This document shows, piece by piece, positions 1 through 12,028 of a DNA stretch of 64,000 bases. A program made the position numbers and the translations under genes. The notes beneath the pieces are model-generated. The model saw nothing but the letters and a program-made list of their open reading frames with translations. It did no database searches and was not told the origin of the DNA. The DNA is from Cerrena zonata. Lineage: Eukaryota; Basidiomycota; Agaricomycetes; Polyporales; Cerrenaceae. Position 1 is the first letter of the stretch, and every line of letters begins with the position of its first letter. The stretch is taken from NCBI GenBank assembly GCA_038087015.1, contig JASBNA010000030.1, positions 248,001-312,000 of the forward strand, read 5' to 3'.

Positions 1-853
1 CTTGGTTGAGGCCATGCGTCGGCCATAGGTATGTGCTATACACAAATTCGAGAGCTTTCTTTGACAAACACAACAAGAAGTAAGGACTTACAATGCACCA
101 GACGCAGTCGTCACACACATACCGTGGATGACTGTCTACAGCGCCGATATCTTACACTCGTGTGTGCAGTCTTAATTAGTAGGCTCAGACTGTAATTGGG
201 TGAGTTCATCATGCCAAGCTGTACAAGCATGTGCGAGAAGTCTTTCGTTACGGTGTTTAAGGCAGGAAACAAGGTTTATAAGACTGGCTACATACGTCAC
301 CACTGTACAGCGCCGCTCAGCGGTTATGCACATCATACCGAATTTGGAAAGTGTCTACGTTCAACGCTCTCGTACAAGTACTATAGTAAGACACGGTAGA
401 CAGCTTTCAACAGCTGATAGGTTCAATATCGATGTTAAGGTTCCCTTGCTATTTCAATTATGAGTATCTAAATAATTGCTATTATCACTGATACTCACAA
501 ATGTAGACAATTGACTTCGAGCAGTCGTTGCTATATCAAAGGCATTGATGCCACTCGCTTCACATGCTTCTCGCGGGTTGATAGTCTATATTTTGTCCTC
601 AAAACATTAGTAATTAGTATATCAATTGTTTTCCTCGGAACTTACCCCGCCAAATTGCGGGATTTTGCAATAGTTTGCCGGATGTGTTGCAGGGCACCTG
701 GAAGTATTCAATTACATTTCGTAACAAGAGAAATGTGAGACGTACGCATCCACAATTTTAACTTTGATTGTTTTCCCAGAGCACGATCCCACTACTTCAC
801 CATCCAGGGACCCCGTGCATCGAATATTGAAGCACTGAAGCTACATTGAGTCT
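1..853. other. Left-edge region without a recognisable gene
   Basis: Only short overlapping open frames are present, none with a recognisable domain, signal peptide or consistent splice structure. The right end is the 3' side of the small secreted-protein gene that stops at 854. I see no repeat or RNA gene here. Confidence 0.5.
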
Positions 854-1363
854 CTAGGTATACTTGAAGGTATTGTATATTCTCACGTGTCCACATTGCT
901 GCTCATCAGGACACGCAGCTAAATATAATGAGGTCAGGCCCCTCGCATGCACATTCTCATAATGGAGACTTACGACCAATACAATTCACACAGCTACCTC
1001 GACCATCGCACTTACTAGCGTCCTGCGTCCCTTGACAGCGGGCCCCAATCCAAAGAGGGGACAAGTCGCTCATAGCAGCGGCAAAGATCCCGTTCCCCTG
1101 GCTATTGTTTGGAGGGAAGCCTATGTTACGATCGTTTATTAAGATTAACATAAAGACCAATAAATACACACCTGCACAAGCAACACCGCTTTGAGAGTTG
1201 AACTGGAAATTATTGTATTATCAATGTGAAGAGCATGCTGAAGGTATGAACAACTGACGTCATTGAAAGTTGTGACACCAGAGACCGCGAGAACACCAGT
1301 CAAATTGGTCAATAGAGAGAGGGCTACAGCGGCAATAATAACAGACATTCTGAACCAAGGCAT
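854..1363 (-). CDS. Small secreted cysteine-containing protein (possible double-psi beta-barrel fold)
   Basis: Four exons on the minus strand (1259-1363, 1172-1202, 974-1120, 854-918) join in phase to give 115 residues. Residues 1-27 are a clear signal peptide: a hydrophobic core after MPWFRMS, ending near GVLA. The mature part is about 88 residues with seven cysteines, most of them in the second half, around CDGRGSCVNC and ACPDEQQC. The segment GVTTFND followed by GNGIFAAAMSDL is reminiscent of RlpA-like, barwin or expansin-type double-psi barrels, but the usual C-terminal VDLCP block is not obvious and the protein is short. The protein is likely exported. Its role could be in the cell wall or as an effector-like protein, but that is inference. 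The exact phase closure over three introns is the main argument that the gene is real. The family call is weak. Confidence 0.55.
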
Positions 1364-2471
1364 ATATTCAGGCTGCGTTCCGGTACACAGTTCTCACCTT
1401 CTTATATACGACATCTGAGGAGCTATAGTTAACTCTTCGCTCCAATAGAGTATTACCTCCGGTGAGAATGTTGGGAACTTTTCTTGAATAGGCAAACGTC
1501 ACGAGAGCACCACTTGAAGAGTTAATATTATGGGTTTACAATGGGTCCGAGAGTCCTGAGATTATACCTACTGCAATATGCTGCGGAGTCATAGAGCCCC
1601 TGCTGTAGTACTGGCTGCCTAAGGATGTATAAAAGTAAAAGTAAAAGTAAAAGTAAAAGTAAAACATCATTAGCATTTTTCTTCAAGTTGAAGCGAGGCC
1701 AAAAAAGCCCCGGCGTAAGTTTATCAGCATTGAAGCCTCTCTACGATTGGATCCCAGTCTTCTTGCTCGTAATCGGCTCTCGGGGTCATCATTTGGAAGC
1801 TGGTGTCCACCCAACTCTTGTTTATCGTCAGAATCGAATAAGAGCCAGAGAGGTTACTGGACGTGACAGGTCCCTTGGCTGCATAGTGTATGACATAGTA
1901 CAGCAAGATACACTGGTTTCGGTAATAACTTAACAGAGAGTATAACGGGTAAAGGTCAGGATGAACATTTTCGACGTGTCAGTGAGAGATACAGCCGGCA
2001 TAGACCTGCATTTGTTACCGGAGGATGACGGCCGTGATATAACTATTACCATCCTAAAAGGCAAAAAGTCAACCCATGGAAATGAATCATAGAAAAACCA
2101 CACAAGATAAGTACTTCACAGACATCACACAAGCGGCGCCAGTCGTTACGGAGAGGGACGAGATTATTCATTGACTTGTGGTTACCAAGATATTTGTGTG
2201 CATCCTGCGGGAGCAGTCTTTGGAGTTCAATATCATGACAGAAACGTTCATATCCGAGTCGATCTATCCCAGTGCGATGACAAGGAGCAAACGACCATCA
2301 AGACTTCAGGCTTCAACCGTTAGAGTAAGCGCCATCTGCCTCTGCCTCTGGGCAAGCAACGCTGGATGTGAATAAGAGCCAAGGTCATACGTTAACAATA
2401 GTCTATAGCAGACATAAGATATACTTTTCGGTTTGCAGCCTCTGGAGAAGCTGTCAGAAGTACAGTGAGTA
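1364..2471. other. Gene-free interval upstream of the secreted-protein gene
   Basis: It contains the promoter side of the 854-1363 gene and the 3' flank of ENP2. A hexanucleotide microsatellite lies at 1631-1664. Open frames here (for example 1625-1933) run through the microsatellite and show no family signature. Confidence 0.5.
1631..1664. repeat. AAAAGT microsatellite
   Basis: About five and a half uninterrupted copies of the hexamer AAAAGT. It is intergenic and likely length-variable between strains. Confidence 0.85.
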
Positions 2472-5097
2472 CTACATCTTCCGGAATGTGTTCTTACTTC
2501 CACTTCGCATCCCCTTGCGCCTGTGTGTCCTACCCTGCCTTTCGTTCTCAGTGAGCTCCCGTCCATATTCAGCAGAACCTCCCTTCTCCATCCCCGCTCC
2601 AAACGCTTCCACACCTTTCCTACGTTCGGGTCCCTTCTTCGCCCGACCACCCGCCTCAGCATCATAGTCATCCGCAGAAGCAGTGGTTTGAGGCATGAAG
2701 CTGATCTCCAACCCTCCATCACCCGATGGTCTGGCAGCAACACCTTTACCCTTACTCCTGGGTCCGCCAAAGGAAGATGATGTGGAACGCCTCTGACCGA
2801 AAGTGGCATTTCTATCCGAACCTTGCGTTCCACGACTATCGGAAGCATTCAATGGGACAAGACGAACGTTCGGGTTACGTTGAACTGGTTTTGATCGCTG
2901 GTGTCTAGCGTGAGCTCCACTGTTCCTGGCGGCCATGCGGGCACGAATGTCGTCCTGCCAAAGTTCTAAAACCCAATTTCATAAGTATCTCAGATCTCAG
3001 GGGTTAGAGCGAAGATAGTAAAGTTTCGTACCTCCCGCTACATCACTATCTTCACTGTCACTTTCGCCCTTTTCACTGCCACTCGAACCGAAACCGTCGG
3101 TTGAAGACTTATCGCTGTCTTCTTCCTCCTCTTCGACGGCAGTCTTGGTGCGACCTCCCTGCGTAACACCGGCGGCCTGTCTGTGAGCCGCACTAGAAGG
3201 GTTAAGCAAAGCGTATTCCCGACTGTTCTCATCGACCTGGAACTCAGGGTTCTCGAATAGGGCCTTGAAACGAGAATCATTGAGCAAGTTTGGTGCCTCT
3301 TCAGTTTCCTTCTCCACCTCCTTCTCCACTTCCTCGTCGACATCCATAGTTTCGTCTTCTTCTTCAGGATGAGCTTGTTTAGACTGTTTCCTCGATAGTT
3401 TCTTCTTCGCTCGTTCTTCTTCCTTCCTGACCTTTTCAGCCAACGCCTTATTGATTTTGACATTGGTATCCTTCTTCGAGCGGATCCGAGTCTCAGCCAT
3501 CTTCTCCATCTTCTGTTGAACAACTCGTTCCCGGTGTTCTTCATAAGCATAAGGATTGGCAATAAGACGGGCAGTGTCGTAAAGCTGGAGCGAGACAAAG
3601 TACCCATGCATGTACGGCTTGAGAGCGGGAGTACCAACAAGATGGTCCAAGCCAAGACTAAGGTAATGCCAATATCGAATTAGCTATCTATATGGTTATG
3701 GGGTAACAAACGTGACGTACCTGGAGAGTTCTCCGCGTTCGATGAACTTGAAATCCTGATAAGCTGTTCTAGTCGTCTGATCTTCCATTTCCTCCGTCAG
3801 GTTCTCCAAGAAGCTACACCATCTTGGCGCAGGGCCAAGTTGGGGAATATAGTACGTCGACATCTTGATTCCCTCGTTCGCAAGCAATAGAAGACCACTG
3901 CCAGGTACATGATGCACGTCGTTGATATCAGACGCGGCAGTGATAGAGGTGAAATTCGTCGATGGCTGAACAAAAATAAAGGCGTTCAGATAGACGGCCC
4001 CGATCACGTTGAAGGGGACCACTTACAGAATGCCTATCCCAAATCTTGATAACCTTTTTATCCGCACTTAGCACCAGGCCCTCTCCCGCCATCCGACTCC
4101 CGCCCTCTATCCATGAGACATTCTGGACGGGAAGTCCATAACCTTGGTCCTTGATCGCAAACGGTCGTGCAGAACGAATATCGTAAAGTAGGGTGTGACC
4201 GGAGGAGGTACCAACCGCGTACGAAAGACCATCTGAGCGTGAACAAATCGCAGTCACTGACAAACCTGGCCGCCGGTCACCATCTTCGATCCCAGGCAAA
4301 AGTGAGCTTCGTGTATTTGCCGGAAGTAGCCTATCTCTAGGTAACCGCAACATCCCAACCCTCGTCCGTGACCGTGGATCCCATAGTTCGGCGGTCCCGT
4401 TCCCTTCTACACCAAAGGAAAAGAGCTGATGAGCAGGATTTATGTCGATACAGTTCACACCAAGGACATCATTGTTATCTCCGGTGAGGGCCAAGGGAGT
4501 CATGAACCGTCCCTGATCGAGGTTTAGTCGGAAAATTTCGTTACCAGCTCCCGCGAAGAGAGTGTCGCATGACGGGAAGTGGTAGGCGAGAGCACGACCA
4601 AATTTCGGTATTCGCGTACGGTAATGTAAGCCACCCTGGGTATGCAGTTCGACGGTGCGATCATTTTGGAGGTGGACGGACTTTGTCCAGTCATCCGAGA
4701 GCATCTAGAAGGAAGGTTAACAACAGAAAACATGGAATGTTCATTGGTAGGAAGACTTACTCACAACAAAGTCGACATTCTCAGAGTCGGAATGTCGTTC
4801 AAATTTTAACGTCAGCTGGTCAAGTTCCCATACCCTCATCTGTGGTTTGTAAGTGCCCGTAGCAATGGCATGGTGGCCATCTCGGGTCGTCTTGATTTTG
4901 TTGCTTGCTTCAGGGAACTCAAAGTCTTGGATAAGTTCAACAGAGCCCTCGACTCGCTCTTTCACTGCTCCACGCTTCCCCTTTTCCTTTATAGAGCGTT
5001 TTCGAGTAAGCCAGTCTGGTAATGCGGATGAAGAGCCTGAAGGAGCACCGTTGACTGTGTAAACCTTCACGGAGCTGGGGTCAAGTGTAGAAGCCAT
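2472..5097 (-). CDS. ENP2: Ribosome biogenesis protein ENP2 / NOL10 (nucleolar WD40 protein)
   Basis: Five exons (4765-5097, 4027-4704, 3721-3965, 3032-3657, 2472-2965) close exactly in frame to 791 residues. Enp2/NOL10 is a nucleolar WD-repeat protein of the small-subunit processome that acts in early 40S maturation. Family landmarks: ILSDDY-like MLSDDWTKSVHL, RIPKFGRALAYHFPSCD, NPAHQLFSFG, then KVIKIWD and QLGPAPRWCSFLENLTEEM in the conserved second half. After about residue 480 the tail is charged and basic (AEKVRKEEERAKKKLSRK), then acidic, then rich in Arg, Gly and Ser, as expected of a nucleolar protein. The start is the first ATG before MASTLDPSSVKVYTVNG, a conserved N-terminus. ERV29 lies upstream on the same strand. 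The identification is firm; splice sites are inferred from phase and similarity. Confidence 0.93.
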
Positions 5098-5890
5098 TTC
5101 AATTACGTTGCAGCATCCAGAGCAAACAAGAAGTAAACAGCAAGAGCAGTACAAACAAGTGGTAAGAAGACAAGTCCGATCCAATTTCAACGACGGACAA
5201 AATTGATGTTTCTATCCATATATGGTAATATATTGTAAAACCCGTTTGATTCGTACATGCCGTGATATTTTCTATTATTGTCGAAGAAAGCAATGTTGAT
5301 AATAGCCTGAGTGATTTATAAAGAGGTTTATATCCCCAATATATATTGATTTGTGAATTGTCAGAAAAAGTAAGCGTAAGTAAAAGCTCCGGTTGCTGTC
5401 CAACCATTGCGAATTTGACCAGGTCAAATGGCTGGTCTTTCTGATGGTTTACCGTAAGAGACACGTATGAGGTATTCCTTAGGTTCACCATATGCACTCG
5501 GACATGGTCTGTGTACATAACTCTCGGTCCGCCCCAAATGGTATGAAGTACTTGCCGAATATAATATTTGTCCCGCTGACAGACAATATTCTCCGTTTAC
5601 CGCCTAGAACCAAGAGAATAAATAGAAACAATTGTGACTGCGTACATAACAAGAGAGTGGGTAAAATAGTTTTCAATGGCTACCATCATGACAGTCGTGT
5701 GCTTGTCGATTAATGCGATACGTGAGGGGTATACCTACACTAAACGAACTCTTCAGTCTAGCCTTACACACGCGCCCGCTTCACATTAAGGTAGAGTTGA
5801 GCAACTCGATCCAGTCCATCCTTCCCATGCTTGTGCTACACCCCTTCACGAACCCATCGGCGTGTACACGGATATCCATAGTCGGTCCAC
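5098..5890. other. ENP2 promoter / ERV29 3' flank
   Basis: About 790 bp between two minus-strand genes. It is AT-rich with no convincing coding frame. It should hold the ENP2 promoter and the ERV29 terminator. Confidence 0.5.
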
Positions 5891-7500
5891 TCAGTACGTC
5901 TTCTTTTTCTCGTCCACGGAGAGACCGCCTGGTAAGCACATGTCAGTGGGAACGCTTAACGGGAGAAGGCACGGTGAGGAAATTTACCAGGTCCCATGTT
6001 AACAAGAAGGATTAGACCTCCAACAATAGCTAACCGATCCATTAGTATGGCAAGTTAATCACCGGAGGACAAGATTAGGGTACTTACAGAGTGTCTGGAA
6101 GAAGTCGTATCTACATCGGGTGATGTGAGTATGAGCGAACCGGGGGACCGGTACCAGATGAAAAACTTACTTGAGGAAGTCCCTTTGTGGGTGCGCACTG
6201 TGCACGCTCCACCAATTGTTGATGAACACGTTGAAGATACTCAGGGTCAGGACGAGGAAAGCGGCCGACCATTTGGCCTTGAAGCCAACGGCGACCATGC
6301 TACATGCTGCAAGGCCAATGACGGATACGAAGGCACGGGACCAGCTCCATTCTCCCCTAATCATGAATCCAATGAAAAGGAAGATGAGAAGGACTCGACC
6401 AGCCAGTAAGAAACTGCAAATATGTCAGCAACATGTTATACATTATAACAGCTAATGGAGATATTCTTCCGGGTTCCTTCCAACACAGACACGATTGAAC
6501 CTTGAAAACACGTCATGTGGGTTTCCTCGAGAAAAAAGACGTGGTAGTTATCCCCCGGCAACATAATAAGCTCTCCACAGACCGCCTGTTCATACACAAC
6601 CCTGGCTGCCTGATTGGCCTATATTATGTCGGCGGCTCCAGGTGCGGGATCATTCAAACTTGGCACGTAATTATGGACAACTCAAGTTTGAATACCCCTG
6701 ACGTCACGAAGCGAGATGGTGGTCCGCAAGCGGGCCCAATGTTCACACAACCGAGCCGGAAAAAACTGGTATAAAATTACTCACTATTTCTTGCGATCCG
6801 TCTCGCTGATAGAAGGTAGTCCAGCGAAGATAGCCTTGCGGGTGTACATAGAATCCGTCAAAACCATAAGAAGTCCACCGATGACACTCAGGTTACGGAG
6901 GAAGAAATTGAGATCGAAGATGAGGCCATAACCGAATGCTTGAATGATGACGACGCCGAGGAGACCACCAACTGCGTACTCGGAGTGTTTCTTTGTGATT
7001 ACCGCACCAGAGCCCACAAGCATGGTCTGCGTCATAGCTGTCAAGTAAACATTCCACGCATGCATGAAATCAAGAATGCACTCACAAGAACATTGATCAA
7101 CAAGAAGATGTGAGAAATTCCCCAGGGGAAGTGTCGATGTCTATAGCAAGATGCGTTTCTGGTGTGCTCAAAAGAAAAGTTGGGTCGATCGAACTGACCT
7201 CTGCAAATACCAGAGTTGGTCGCCCCACTGTGTCATGATACGCCATGAATCCTCGAGGAAAGTGACGACAATCAGAAACCTGCCAATTGCGGGAAGATGG
7301 GGCTTGAGGGGCTGGGTGTAAATCTCGACATAATCTTCAACCTGACCAGCAAATGCGCGAATCTTTTCGATGGGGTCGTCGGGGTTGGCAGCCCTGAAAC
7401 CTGACGAGGATCTTGAGTTTCCAAAGCCATGAGGGTCAGGAGTATAGCTCGGTTGGTAGCCTCCAGAGGCTGGGCGAGCGATGGAAATGCGAGAGGCCAT
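5891..7500 (-). CDS. ERV29: ER-Golgi cargo receptor ERV29 / SURF4 family
   Basis: Seven exons (7199-7500, 7086-7140, 6785-7026, 6171-6413, 6088-6110, 5988-6029, 5891-5928) give 314 residues in perfect phase. SURF4/Erv29 proteins are multi-pass ER membrane receptors that load soluble secretory cargo into COPII vesicles. Diagnostic pieces are RHRHFPWGISH, a long hydrophobic central part, LAGRVLL, RDFLKYDFFQTLSIVGG and LVNMGPGGLSVDEKKKTY at the C-terminus. The last four residues KKTY form a KKxx retrieval signal for COPI. Exon 3 is taken to start at 7026, because an upstream acceptor at 7037 would bring in a stop and add four residues that homologues lack. The 23-nt exon 6088-6110 encodes the conserved YDFFQTL block. 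The first 60 residues are a soluble Ser/Pro/Gly-rich cytosolic lead. Confidence 0.94.
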
Positions 7501-8281
7501 GGCGGATGAAAGGAAAGAATGAGTTGAGCAGAGTGTGAGGAGGTTGGCGACGTGGCCGAAAGATACCCGTGGGAATATTTCATCAGTTACTCTAGCCGCC
7601 TGCTTCATGCACCTGTGCAATCCCATACATCTTCACTGTTTCAATAATACGGGCTCCTCTGAGACACATCAGCACGGAAATCGTGCTCTGAACTAGTGTC
7701 AAAACGGGTGCTTTAGAGCAAATATCCAGTGCTTGAACTGAATGTCCGCTATGTAACGCTGCGTGATTGTGTCACAGTCACGCTACGCGTCGGTCACGAC
7801 GATCATCATGATCGACTCAATGATGTACTCCAGGTATAACTTGTAATCCAAGCAATGCAGGAATCCATCTGACGGTGTAGAATACTAATACCTCACTGCT
7901 TACTTCCATATGAAGCGAGACCTCGATGGTGATATTCTACAATTGACGTCAAAGGGAAAGTTCGACAATAGACACCAGGCGTCGACTCGAAGACTTGAAG
8001 TCGGTATGATTGCCTGATACCCATACATCATTAGAAGAGTGATTGTACTCAGGTGAGCTTCTAGGTGAACATATCAGCATGAATCCAGTGATTGTGAAGT
8101 TACCATCCAGCCTGAATTTCAATTCGCGTGCGAACCTTAACCTTCACAGCAGCAAAGCGCCTGACACTCCTCTACTCCATCACTTTCATACAGTACTAGT
8201 ACTCCTAGACTTGGTCTTCCTGGGGCTTATATCTAAAGTTCAGCTCAAGAAACTTTGACGCGTTAAAATACGACGGAGAGC
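7501..8281. promoter_or_regulatory. Divergent promoter region between ERV29 and the MutY homologue
   Basis: A 781-bp gap between two genes read away from each other, so it must carry both promoters. It contains several short palindromic stretches around 7770-7830. I cannot assign specific sites. Confidence 0.5.
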
Positions 8282-10522
8282 ATGGCGAAGAGACGCAGAC
8301 TATCATACTCATCTGATGAATTTTTTGCTTCAGATGGCTCTGCCAGCGACTGGAACCCCGAGCCGAAACCTACTCCTACCAGATCCAAACGGACTCAGAT
8401 CACAAAACGTCCGAAACAGGGTCCTCCGCAGGGCCGGGCAAAGAAAGCTCTCAAGAAAAGTCGCGACGTGGATGCTGAAGACTCGGACGCGGTCGCATCC
8501 CCGAGTCGAGTAACTCCACATGGTGCATCCACACACATTGTATCAGACGTGGAACCCCTTCGCAAAGCCTTGCTCGAGTGGTATTCAAAGGTTCACGAAA
8601 CTCGTGGTATGCCATGGCGTAAACCATATGATTCTTCCCTCGGTCCTGAGGCGCGTTCTCAGAGAGCGTACGAGGTTAGCACAAAGAACAGCCGTCTGGT
8701 GACAGAAAATCTGACGTGCCTTGTTCAATTATAGGTATGGATATCCGAGATTATGCTACAGCAGACACAAGTTGCCACTGTCAAACCATACTATAACGCA
8801 TGGATGGAAAAGTATGTCACTCTATCTTTACATGTAATCGCGACGGAACCCTCATTTCGCGACATTTAAAACAAGGTTCCCGTCAATCAGGGATTTGGTA
8901 AGTGTGGCCTACCCACAACTTTGGAGACTCGCACTCAAGCTAACTGCACCCGAAATCGCTTGTCTTTTAGGCTGCCTCTGACATCGACACTGTGAACGGT
9001 TCGTGGAAGGGCCTTGGGTACTATTCACGCGCCGCTCGGCTGCTGAACGGAGCAAAGAAGGTTGTAAATGAACTTGGGGGCCGCCTACCCGACAATGCCA
9101 AGGATATGGAGTCTAAAATACCAGGTGTGGGCCGTTACAGTGCAGGAGCCATCTGCTCAATCGCATACAATGAATGCGTTCCTGTGGTATGTTCCGGTCA
9201 ATCTTACTCAGTCGGAGCGCAGTTAGGAAAGAATGAGGGCGCTCATCGTTTGTTCAATATGACTAGCTCGATGGCAACGTGCATCGTCTACTGAGTCGAG
9301 TGCTAGCCCTGCATGCTCTACCTAAAGCCAAGCAGAGCCTGGATGTCCTGTGGAACGGTGCCACTTCGATGGTCGAAGGTTCTGACAGGCCAGGTGATCT
9401 GAATCAAGCACTAATCGAACTAGGGTCCACAGTGTGCAAAGTACGTGATCCATCTTGCGAAACGTGTCCCCTGCGTCAGTGGTGCCGAGCGCACAAATGT
9501 CAGAATGCCGGTGACAAGGTAAGTTGAGCAAATCAAACGAAATAGTACGACATCTCTAATCACTTAATCATTAATCTCACCTTAATCCATAAGGGATTAT
9601 CGGGGGTCAACACACATGACGTACCCGACATTGAAGAGCTATGTTCCATTTGTGAACCTTTGCCACATTCCGTTACAGTGACCATGTTCCCGATGAAGGC
9701 GGAGCGTAAGAAGGCTCGTGAGGAGTTAGATATTGTTAACGTGATAGAATGGCGTCCGGATGCAAGATCTAACGAAAGATGGTTCCTTCTCGTCAGGCGT
9801 CCTGAAGGAGGTATGTCATCTTTGGTCTGATCAATGAGCTCCACTTTCTTCCGAGTACCAGATATACGGAAACCACTAATACTTGCTCTAGGTCTTCTCG
9901 CTGGCCTTCACGAATTCCCAACCAAGGCCGACGTGTCCTCAACAATTAGCCCGGCCTCCATGAGCTCGATTCCTAGTGAGCTGCTAAGCGACCTTCTCAC
10001 CAAGCAACCTCGATCTCTGGTTGGGCATCATGAATCATCTGATGAAAGCTCTTCCACTAAGCCGGCGGGACCACCCCCGGAAGTTAAGGATGGAGACATT
10101 ACAATTGTCAAAATCAAGCCCGCGGGGGACGTTCTTCATATTTTCTCACACATCAAAAAAACCTACCGGATTCAGTGGGTTCTTTTAGAAGGCGGAGGGA
10201 CAGTTCCACCGCCACTGGCCAACACTTGTCTTTCAATAGGCGAGACCCTCCCTAGGAACAAGAACAAGGCCAAGGTCGACGGCAAGAGTAAGAGTAAGAA
10301 GGTCCCTCATGTACATCCTACAGGCATGTCACATGGGGGATGGACTCTGATGGATGACGTGCCCAGGGCAAAGTGAGTCTGTTCTTCCAATTTGTGAACT
10401 ATGTATGTTATTGGTGCAGGGACGATGACGCTAACTATCCGTCGTTTTGCCGCAGTATCGGCACAGGTGTTCTAAAAGTCTGGAAGCAAGTCTGCACGCT
10501 GTGGAGCGACAACAGCCGATAA
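8282..10522 (+). CDS. MUTYH: A/G-specific adenine DNA glycosylase (MutY homologue)
   Basis: Eight exons (8282-8674, 8735-8811, 8876-8897, 8971-9186, 9267-9518, 9594-9810, 9892-10372, 10456-10522) give 574 residues. The enzyme removes adenine mispaired with 8-oxoguanine or guanine, in base-excision repair in the nucleus and probably mitochondria. Seen: a basic, nuclear-type N-terminus of about 95 residues; [10 protein letters not shown] with the catalytic Glu; the helix-hairpin-helix [24 protein letters not shown] with the catalytic Asp; the four-Cys iron-sulfur loop C-x6-C-x2-C-x5-C around [18 protein letters not shown]; and a C-terminal NUDIX-like part that recognises 8-oxoG (LLAGLHEFP). A Lys/Ser-rich insert, [13 protein letters not shown], sits in the C-terminal domain. 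All exons close in phase. Confidence 0.93.
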
Positions 10523-12028
10523 GAAAATGCCTACATCTGTCACTGTATGGTGTAAGCGGTCCGTCATAGGGTACAACAACATGGCTAAAACCCGCTCTAC
10601 ACGCAACCATTTCTATGTGTAGGAAATGTCGTAATGGTTATCAGAGTAAGGGTCACCCGGATCGTTACTTATAAACTCTATATTAGCCTTTATTCAACTC
10701 AATTCAATGGCCAGCCGCTTTGAAGTAGCAACCCTCCCGCTATTGTATGACCGGTATTGGCAACTTCAGTCCCAGTTCTTTAGCGGTCCTCACACGTTCA
10801 CATGGGCACCGAGTCTACCGACGAACTTCCTTTTTAGGGCATTATAAAGAGACCCTGAAGATCTGGACTTGCGGTCTAGCAATCGGTCCGAGTTCAAGTA
10901 CGCTACGTAGCCATCCAATCTAGATCCTGCCAATTCGTTTTGTAAGGGGGTCAGTACGTTGGAGCACTCATCTGAATCTCAGGCATCACTTCAGTCCCTC
11001 TTTCATCCTCATGTGAGGATCCACGGCGGTGTTGTATATCCATTCCTCCGATTACGACGCGGCATCAAACATCGCGATCGTCCGCCAGATCATCGCCGGC
11101 AATGTTTCGAAATGTCTGATATCTTCAAAGGGCAGCTTGTGAGTCTAATCCAATAATCTATCCCTTTATGGTTTACCGCACTTTTGCTTGCCGCAAAAGT
11201 AGCGTTGTTACACACGATGATATGGACCCCTCGCTTGTAAAGGCTTGTTGGGTTGTTACTTGGTTTACTGTTGCCAATGTGGGTCAAGATCGTTGTCCTC
11301 ACAGCAAGCCGCGACGGATTGTCGAATGTTCCGTCCTGACAACAAGAGCTTGCCGATTGTGATGCCGCCACAATAGGCTTTAATTCGTCGTTGGGAATTA
11401 TTTGATTCCGCGATACGTGCCTGGACTGTCTCGCAGTGGGAACACTGGGAATTGTTAACTTTGACAACAGGGTCGAAATTTAAGGTTACTATCAGATCAG
11501 CTTACCTCGAGAGGGACTAGCCTCCTCTCCCGAGGGGCCCGCGCTGGGGTCAAAATGAACTTTGCTACCTACGGCAGGTTTATGCGAGAAAATGCCGGAG
11601 GGAAGCAGGGCAAACCGGAGAGTAAACTGTGGTAGTGACGACGTAAATCATTTGGACTAAAGAGTCTACTGCTATTGGGTACATGATGATGGGATATATC
11701 AGTGAGTTTTTACCTAAATCACGATGGGGGTATTCAAATAATAACCAAAAAAACGATGAGGGCAAGAAAGCATTCCGGAAAACAAAAAGAAAACAACATT
11801 GCGACAAAGTAAAACCGCACGAATTGTACATAACGACTTGTCCATGAAAACAAGCCTCCAACAAGCCCTTAAGAGGCCTTTTCAACAAAAAGGGATATCA
11901 TAATAGACGTAGTTTTCGTCAAAGGGTATAAGTCCGGGTTCGAGATAGGCGGATGATAAACGGTTACGGTTTCTACAAGTCCGGTGGGTATGGATCGTGG
12001 GGGTAGCGTGATATGTAGAAGAATGACC
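10523..12028. other. Convergent intergenic region (3' ends of MutY homologue and WOPR gene)
   Basis: About 1.5 kb with no supported gene. The longest open frame (11090-11467, minus) has no recognisable domain, no splice partner and a composition unlike neighbouring genes. I see no repeats or RNA genes. Confidence 0.45.

Noticed and set aside
1625..1933. Open frame with a Lys-Ser repeat N-terminus
   Set aside because: The repeat is translated microsatellite; the rest has no family, introns or start context.
11090..11467. 125-codon minus-strand frame in the MutY/WOPR convergent region
   Set aside because: No domain, no splice partner, and two genes already converge here.
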